A model generated the notes under the pieces. The model saw nothing but the letters and a program-made list of their open reading frames with translations. It did no database searches and had not been told where the DNA came from. From Bacteroidales bacterium UBA5206 (GTDB taxonomy: Bacteria > Bacteroidota > Bacteroidia > Bacteroidales > Tenuifilaceae), in the NCBI GenBank assembly GCA_002412705.1, contig DHVO01000253.1, positions 1-13,225 on the forward strand: 13,225 nucleotides of DNA. Direction: 5' to 3'. Position 1 is the stretch's first letter. Every line of letters starts with the position of its first letter. Of the stretch, positions 7,739 through 13,225 are shown piece by piece. A program made the position numbers and the translations under genes.

Positions 7739-10700
7739 ATGCGAATACTTTACCTTGAAGATAATATTGCCGATGCCGATTTAACCGTTAGAGAGTTTAA
7801 GCGACAACGCCCCGACTACCAAATAACGGTTGTATCGCTGCTTAAGCATGCCCGTGAGCATTTGTGCAATGGATCTAAATTGTTTGATGCCGTTTTGCTT
7901 GACATGCACCTACCCGATGGCACTGGGCTGGATTTACTTCTGGATTTAGATAAAGCGGGTGTATCAATTCCTAGAGTGGTTCTAACGGGTTTTGGCGATG
8001 AGCTTACTGCCGTGGCTGCGCTTAAAGCAGGAGCCGACGATTACATTGTAAAAAAATCGGATTACCTTAAGAACCTTCCCGATGTAGTTGATACCATTCT
8101 CTCCAGGTCATCAACTCGAGTTAAGGCTAAGCTTAAGCGCTTGGGAATAATATTTCTTACAGCAAACAATTCCGATCAGGACGATATCATAGATTACTTT
8201 AAACGGTTTGCTCCATACCACTCCTTTTCTGTTGCCAGTTCAATTCCCGATGCTATGGAGCTGGTCTCGATTAATTGCGAGGAGCAGGTTGAGTGTCCGT
8301 ACCACGTTTTGGTTATTGATTTTGATTCCTTTGGATTTTCGTCAATTGATATGGTTAAGCAGCTACGGCAGACCCCAGAGTTTAACCTTGCCATTGTGCT
8401 TATATCATCGCAAGGGCAGGAGGAACTTGCTGTGCAAGCCCTAAAAATTGGTGTTGATGAGTATTTGGTTAAGCGCCCTAACTACATAATGCGCTTGCCA
8501 TCTATAATCGAAAGTGCGTTTCAGAAAAAGGAGCTTCAACGGGAGAAGGATGCGCTTAAGGAGAGCGAGGAGCGGTTCCGGTTGCTTGCCGAGAATGCTC
8601 AGGATATTATTTACCGCATCCAAATTAAGCCTAAGCTTAGGGTTACCTATATGAGTCCATCCTTTTTCCGCATAACAGGATATACCCAGCAGGAACTTTC
8701 AGAGAATCCAAACATACTCCTAAACCTTAAGCGTAGAAAACGGAAGGGGCTTGAGCGTGAGCTTAGCTCCGAGGCTTTTACTCCCATATCCGAAATTCTG
8801 TTTCCAAGTAAAAGCGGTAAGCTTATTTGGCTAGAACAGAAAACAAATGTGGTTAAAGATTCGGAGGGGAGAGTGGTTGCTCTGGAGGGAATTGCTCGCG
8901 ATATTACAAAGCGAAAGCAGGCAGAACAGGAACTTAAGAGTAAGACGGAGGAACTTGATAAGTACTTTACTACCAGTCTCGATCTACTTAGCATATCCAA
9001 TATAGCGGGTATATTTCTTAGGCTAAATCCCGAATGGGAAAAGGTTTTAGGTTACCCTATAAATGAGATTGTTGGGAAGCGGATAATAGACTTTGTACAT
9101 CCCGATGATGTGGATAAAACCTTAGAAGCGCTATCCCTTTTAGCAGAACAGAAGGAGGTTTCGAATTTTGTAAATAGGTTTAGAACCAGTACTGGTAGCT
9201 ACCGTTGGATAGAGTGGCGATCCTATGCTGAGGGGCGCAAAGTATATGCTGCTGCTCGTGATATTACCGATAGGGTTGAAGCAAATATGCTTAAAGATGC
9301 GGCATACAAAATTGCTCAGGCTTCCGAGAGAGTTAGTAACCTTCAGTCGCTCTACAAGGAGGTGCATTCCATTATTGCAGAGGTAATGCCTGCAAAGAAT
9401 TTTTCCATTGCTCATTACGATAAGCCAAGGAATGTTATTAGGTTTCCTTATTTCTGCGATGAGTTTGATTCTCCTCATCCCGAAAGATCTTTTGGGAAAG
9501 GCCTAACCGAGTACGTTATACGTTCGGGGAAAACATTCCTGTGCAATAGGGATTTGGCTAACGAGTTGGCAAGTAGGGGTGAGATTGAGCAAATTGGCAC
9601 CGTTCACCAAGTTTGGCTTGGTGTTCCGTTAAAAGATGATGAGAATATTATTGGTGTTATGATAGTACAGAACTATGAAACACCACTAGCATACGGCGAG
9701 CGCGAGAAACAAATGCTGGAATTTGTCTCGTTGCAGGTTGCAAAGGCCATTGTTCATCTTCGCTCCGAAGAGCAAGTGCTTCGTTCCGAGGCCCGATTAC
9801 GTTCCCTTGTTAGCATTCTACAGCATAAGCGAGGCTCTATACAAGAGTTTTTGGACTACTCACTAAATCAGGCTATAGAGTTAACGGAGAGCCATTGTGG
9901 TTTTATTTTTAACTACTCCCAAAAAGAAAAAGATCTTGTTCTAATATCGTTGCATAAGGACAACTCTTTGGATTGCAGCAATATATTAGCCCAGAATATA
10001 CGCGATACAGAGATATGGGAAAGGGTGGTTGCAAATAGGCGCGTTGCTCTTTACAATAATCTCATAGCCGAAAATCAGCCTATCCTTGGTTTTAGTAGTG
10101 CATCTGATCTAACAAAATTGCTGGTTATTCCTATTGTTGTAAAGGATACTGTAGTAGCAGTAGTGGGGGTGGCAAATAAGCAGGAGTACTACACGGAAAC
10201 CGATGCGCTGCAGCTTTCTCTCCTCATGGAATCAGTGTTTAAGGAGATAGAGTCCATTAAGGCCGATGATCATATTGCTAAACTATCAACTGTAGTTGAA
10301 CAGAGCCCCGTATCAATAATAATTACCGACCTTGATGCCAATATAGAGTATGTAAACCGTCAGTTTACCAAGATTACAGGTTACGGCTACCATGAGGCAA
10401 TAGGACAGAACCCCAGAATGCTACAGTCTGGCAGAACTAGTAGCGAAACCTACCACGAACTATGGGGAACTATAAAAAGTGGCAAAATCTGGAGAGGGGA
10501 ACTACTTAATAGACGTAAGGATGGAACTCTTTTCTTTGAGCGTGCAACCATTGCTCCAATTCTCGACGAGCAGGGGAACCCTGTTTCTTATGTATCCATA
10601 AAGGAGGATGTTACAAAGCAGAAACAGATGGAGCAAGAACTTGTTGAGGCTAAGGAACGGGCACAGGAGAGCGACAAACTTAAAACTGCATTTCTCCACA

Positions 10701-11779
10701 ACATGTCACACGAGGTAAGAACACCCATGAATGCCATTATGGGCTTTGCCGAGCTTATGGAGCTTAACCAAAACGACCCCGAAATACTTATTGAATACTC
10801 CAAAATAATAAGGCAGCGCTCTTCCGATTTACTTGACATTATTACCTCTATACTTGACATTTCAAGGTTAGAATCGGGATTAATGAAACCTTATGTTGAG
10901 AAGTGTAACCTCAATAGGGTAATAAAAAATTTGGCCGAAGAGTTTTCTACTTACCTAACCACAGTTCGTAATAACGATGTTGTTCTAATTGCAAAGGAAG
11001 CACCAGATGCTTTCCCCAGCGACATTCTAATAGATGTATCAAAGGTTAAGCAAGTTCTCACCCATTTGCTTAAGAATGCAGTAACATTTACTTTTCATGG
11101 TCACATTGGCTTTGGTGTATCATCATTTACTCGCAAATCGGTTGTACTTTACGTAACCGACACGGGAATAGGCATTGCCGACGATATGAAGGAGGCCGTT
11201 TTTGAGCGTTTCCGTCAGGCTCTTACTGCCGATAATGCCTACACCGAAGGCTTAGGACTAGGTTTACCCATAGTAAAGGGTCTTGTTGATGTTATGCAGG
11301 GCAGGCTAACCTTTATTTCTGAGCTAAAAAAGGGGACATCGTTCTTTATTGAGATACCCTATAAGTTGCCCGAAATTCACGATGAGGGAACCCCTATAGA
11401 CGAGCCAAGATCATTAGCTCAAAAGCGTATTCTGGTTGTGGAAGACGATATAGGGAATGCGGAATTTTTTGCTCAGGTAATATCCAATTTAGAGGCCGAG
11501 GCCACTATTGCGCACACAGGGGAAGAGGCTTTGTCCTACGTAAAATCGGAAAAATCCTACGACCTTGTTCTTATGGATCTTAAACTCCCCGATACCAATG
11601 GCTTCGAGCTAACCCAACTAATAAAGGGGGTTACTCCTAACGTGCCTGTTGTGGTTCAATCGGCTTACGTAGAGGACACCGATAAGGAACAGGCTTTTAG
11701 AGCTGGTTGTATTGATGTTATGGCAAAACCAATAACCAAGGAACGATTGACTACTTTGCTAAAACACTATTGCTTGTAG
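7739..11779 (+). CDS. soluble hybrid histidine kinase REC-REC-PAS-PAS-GAF-GAF-PAS-HisKA-HATPase-REC
   Basis: A 1346-residue protein with no membrane segment, so cytoplasmic. REC1 (about 1-125) is intact: Glu7-Asp8, Asp55, Thr83, Lys105. REC2 (about 135-262) is degraded: Asp194, Ser223 and Lys245 remain but the acidic pair is replaced around Ala142-Asn144. PAS domains lie at about 275-395, 402-515 and 848-962. The last has GQNPRMLQSG, with Pro892 where photoactive LOV domains have Cys, so it should not be a LOV photoreceptor. GAF domains lie at about 525-675 and 695-840; the second resembles the GAF_2 type. HisKA contains MSHEVRTPMN with His991. The ATPase has Asn1113, DTGIGI at 1141-1146, FERF and GLGLGL at 1171-1176. 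REC3 (about 1229-1346) has Glu1235-Asp1236-Asp1237, Asp1280, Ser1308 and Lys1330. Phosphate likely passes from His991 to Asp1280 and then to other receivers; REC1 may be an input for the Rcp1-like protein's pathway. Confidence 0.92.
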   Translation: MRILYLEDNIADADLTVREFKRQRPDYQITVVSLLKHAREHLCNGSKLFDAVLLDMHLPDGTGLDLLLDLDKAGVSIPRVVLTGFGDELTAVAALKAGADDYIVKKSDYLKNLPDVVDTILSRSSTRVKAKLKRLGIIFLTANNSDQDDIIDYFKRFAPYHSFSVASSIPDAMELVSINCEEQVECPYHVLVIDFDSFGFSSIDMVKQLRQTPEFNLAIVLISSQGQEELAVQALKIGVDEYLVKRPNYIMRLPSIIESAFQKKELQREKDALKESEERFRLLAENAQDIIYRIQIKPKLRVTYMSPSFFRITGYTQQELSENPNILLNLKRRKRKGLERELSSEAFTPISEILFPSKSGKLIWLEQKTNVVKDSEGRVVALEGIARDITKRKQAEQELKSKTEELDKYFTTSLDLLSISNIAGIFLRLNPEWEKVLGYPINEIVGKRIIDFVHPDDVDKTLEALSLLAEQKEVSNFVNRFRTSTGSYRWIEWRSYAEGRKVYAAARDITDRVEANMLKDAAYKIAQASERVSNLQSLYKEVHSIIAEVMPAKNFSIAHYDKPRNVIRFPYFCDEFDSPHPERSFGKGLTEYVIRSGKTFLCNRDLANELASRGEIEQIGTVHQVWLGVPLKDDENIIGVMIVQNYETPLAYGEREKQMLEFVSLQVAKAIVHLRSEEQVLRSEARLRSLVSILQHKRGSIQEFLDYSLNQAIELTESHCGFIFNYSQKEKDLVLISLHKDNSLDCSNILAQNIRDTEIWERVVANRRVALYNNLIAENQPILGFSSASDLTKLLVIPIVVKDTVVAVVGVANKQEYYTETDALQLSLLMESVFKEIESIKADDHIAKLSTVVEQSPVSIIITDLDANIEYVNRQFTKITGYGYHEAIGQNPRMLQSGRTSSETYHELWGTIKSGKIWRGELLNRRKDGTLFFERATIAPILDEQGNPVSYVSIKEDVTKQKQMEQELVEAKERAQESDKLKTAFLHNMSHEVRTPMNAIMGFAELMELNQNDPEILIEYSKIIRQRSSDLLDIITSILDISRLESGLMKPYVEKCNLNRVIKNLAEEFSTYLTTVRNNDVVLIAKEAPDAFPSDILIDVSKVKQVLTHLLKNAVTFTFHGHIGFGVSSFTRKSVVLYVTDTGIGIADDMKEAVFERFRQALTADNAYTEGLGLGLPIVKGLVDVMQGRLTFISELKKGTSFFIEIPYKLPEIHDEGTPIDEPRSLAQKRILVVEDDIGNAEFFAQVISNLEAEATIAHTGEEALSYVKSEKSYDLVLMDLKLPDTNGFELTQLIKGVTPNVPVVVQSAYVEDTDKEQAFRAGCIDVMAKPITKERLTTLLKHYCL

Positions 11780-11805
11780 CAATTTTATTGCTGCCAAGTC
11801 AACTT

Positions 11806-11813
11806 AAAAGGAG
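11806..11813 (+). promoter_or_regulatory. strong Shine-Dalgarno sequence
   Basis: AAAAGGAG at 11806-11813 stands six bases before the ATG at 11820. It is the clearest Shine-Dalgarno match in the window, where most other starts have none. It fixes the start of the Cache/PAS gene. Confidence 0.6.
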
Positions 11814-11819
11814 AGCACC

Positions 11820-13225
11820 ATGAACTCGATGTCCCCAAAAGATTACAGGTTCCAGCTTGGGGTACTTGTAATTGCAATAAGCCTTTTGGCTATGGTTGTT
11901 GGTGTTTACTACTATAGGCACGAGAAGCGGGTGGTTATATCCGAAGCTTACAAGGATTTGGATGCCATTGCCAATTTAAAGCAGAACCAAATTGTGCAAT
12001 GGCAAAGGGAGCGATTGTCCGAGGCTGTTTTCTTCTCCACAAACGAGTCTTTGGTTAAGGATATAAACAGGATGACTAGTGGCGCTAAGGGAAATTATAT
12101 GTCGGTAAGGAAACCGTTGCAACACTTGCTCTCCGATAACCGTTACGAGAATATTTTTATTTCCGATACCGCTGGGAACCTAATCTTTAGTCTCGACTCA
12201 ACTTTTACTGTAGCCGATAGCGTTACATTGCAGTTTGCCTTTGATGCATTAAAAGGCCATGCCATTGTACTAAGCGATTTTTACCTGTGTCCATACCATA
12301 AGACTATTCATTTTGATATTGTTGCTCCAGTAAAGAATGGGCAAAACCATGTTGTTGCCCTCCTCTATTTTAGGGTAAACCCTAACGACTACTTGTACCC
12401 GCTCATTAAAACGTGGCCAACACCTAGCACCACTGCCGAAACCATTATTGTTCGTACCGATGCCGATAGTGTAACTTTTGTAAACGAGGTGCGGCACTGG
12501 GAGGGTACTGCGCTTAAGCTACGCAGGCCAATTACGGAGCATAGCCTTCCAGCCGTACAGGCCGTTTTGGGCAATACGGGGATGTTTATTGGTGTGGACT
12601 ACCGTGGAGAAACCGTTATCTGCGATTTACGCAGTATCCCGGGTACAAACTGGTTTATGACAACCGAAATTGATATGGATGAGGTGCTGGCCAGTTTGTA
12701 TGGCAAGGTTGCCTTTCTTGCCGCGCTTTTGGTTGTTATTGTGCTATTCTTTGGCGTTTCTCTGGCGCTGATATACAGCTTTAGGCAGCGTAATTTGTAC
12801 AAGCAAATGCTCGATAGCAAGCAACGGTTACACCTATCGCAAGAGGAGTACAAAGCAATTCTTTACAGCATTGGCGATGGGGTAATAACCACCAATAAGT
12901 TGGGCCTGATTGTACAAATGAATCCAGTTGCAGAGCTGCTTACAGGCTGGACCGAAGCGGAAGCAAAAGGGCTAAATCTAAGCACCGTTTTTCATATTAT
13001 TAATGAGGATACCCGCGCTAGTGTTGAGAACCCAGTTGATAGAGTATTGCGCGAAGGCGTTGTGGTGGGGTTAGCCAATCACACGTTACTTGTAAAAAAG
13101 GATGGGCAGGAGATACCCATTGCCGATAGCGGTGCTCCAATAAAGGATGAGCAGGGAAACATTACTGGTGTAGTCCTCATCTTTAGGGATCAAACCGATG
13201 AGCGTAAGGAGCACAAGCTCCTAAG
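11820..13225 (+). CDS. double-Cache and PAS sensor protein, probable histidine kinase (3' truncated by window edge)
   Basis: The frame runs open from the ATG at 11820 to the window end, giving 468 codons and two bases. Membrane helix 1 is at about residues 13-31 and helix 2 at about 296-320, enclosing some 265 residues outside the cytoplasmic membrane. That part begins LDAIANLKQNQIVQWQRERL, the helix typical of bacterial dCache sensors. It continues with DIVAPVKNG near 166-174 and GVDYRGETVICDLRSIPGTNW at 258-278, the usual end of the membrane-proximal Cache module. A helix leads to a PAS domain at about 341-462 (SIGDGVITTN, MNPVAELLTGW, VENPVDRVLREG, FRDQTDERKE). This family usually ends in HisKA and HATPase domains, but none is visible here, so the kinase call is inference; a diguanylate cyclase end is the main alternative. 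The ligand is unknown. It starts 40 bases after the hybrid kinase and is likely co-transcribed. Confidence 0.88.
   Translation, partial: MNSMSPKDYRFQLGVLVIAISLLAMVVGVYYYRHEKRVVISEAYKDLDAIANLKQNQIVQWQRERLSEAVFFSTNESLVKDINRMTSGAKGNYMSVRKPLQHLLSDNRYENIFISDTAGNLIFSLDSTFTVADSVTLQFAFDALKGHAIVLSDFYLCPYHKTIHFDIVAPVKNGQNHVVALLYFRVNPNDYLYPLIKTWPTPSTTAETIIVRTDADSVTFVNEVRHWEGTALKLRRPITEHSLPAVQAVLGNTGMFIGVDYRGETVICDLRSIPGTNWFMTTEIDMDEVLASLYGKVAFLAALLVVIVLFFGVSLALIYSFRQRNLYKQMLDSKQRLHLSQEEYKAILYSIGDGVITTNKLGLIVQMNPVAELLTGWTEAEAKGLNLSTVFHIINEDTRASVENPVDRVLREGVVVGLANHTLLVKKDGQEIPIADSGAPIKDEQGNITGVVLIFRDQTDERKEHKLL

Noticed and set aside
10280..10624. LOV photoreceptor domain in the hybrid kinase
   Set aside because: The motif is GQNPRMLQ; the reactive Cys of LOV domains is replaced by Pro892.
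11776..11794. Hairpin GTAGCAAT-TTT-ATTGCTGC as a terminator between the hybrid kinase and the Cache gene
   Set aside because: The stem is AT-rich with a G-T pair and no run of T follows it; a strong ribosome binding site comes next.

Overview
The window reads as AT-rich bacterial chromosome, most likely from the Bacteroidota and probably the order Bacteroidales. This rests on four things: an ABCG-like ATPase/permease fusion of a type I associate with that phylum, lipoprotein and OmpA-like neighbours of Bacteroidota style, start codons that mostly lack a strong Shine-Dalgarno sequence, and intergenic matches to the Bacteroidota promoter box TAnnTTTG. The taxonomic call is inference. All nine genes lie on the + strand. 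Gaps are all under 100 bases, so no stretch over 300 bases lacks a gene. I saw no RNA gene, insertion sequence, CRISPR array or attachment site.

Left part (1-4187), an envelope cassette: the C-terminal half of an ABC transporter (cut by the window edge), a lipoprotein, a small secreted protein with four cysteines, and a secreted protein with a predicted N-terminal beta-sandwich and a degenerate OmpA-like C-terminus. The gaps inside the set are 53, 33 and 18 bases, so co-transcription is likely.

Right part (4245-13225), a dense two-component cluster: a single-domain receiver, a membrane kinase with four PAS domains, an Rcp1-like single-domain receiver, a soluble REC-REC-PAS-PAS-GAF-GAF-PAS-HisKA-HATPase-REC hybrid kinase, and the start of a double-Cache/PAS sensor protein cut by the right edge. 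No DNA-binding, cyclase or other output domain is present, so these genes look like a phosphorelay whose final effector is elsewhere.

The most notable point is in the kinase at 4709-7195. Its ATP-binding domain looks intact, but the histidine expected for autophosphorylation is Asn620 and the acidic residue normally next to it is Arg621. It may be a pseudokinase that regulates its neighbours rather than a conventional phosphodonor. The adjacent hybrid kinase keeps its histidine (His991) and carries a second, degraded receiver next to an intact one. The free receiver at 4245 closely resembles the hybrid's C-terminal receiver.
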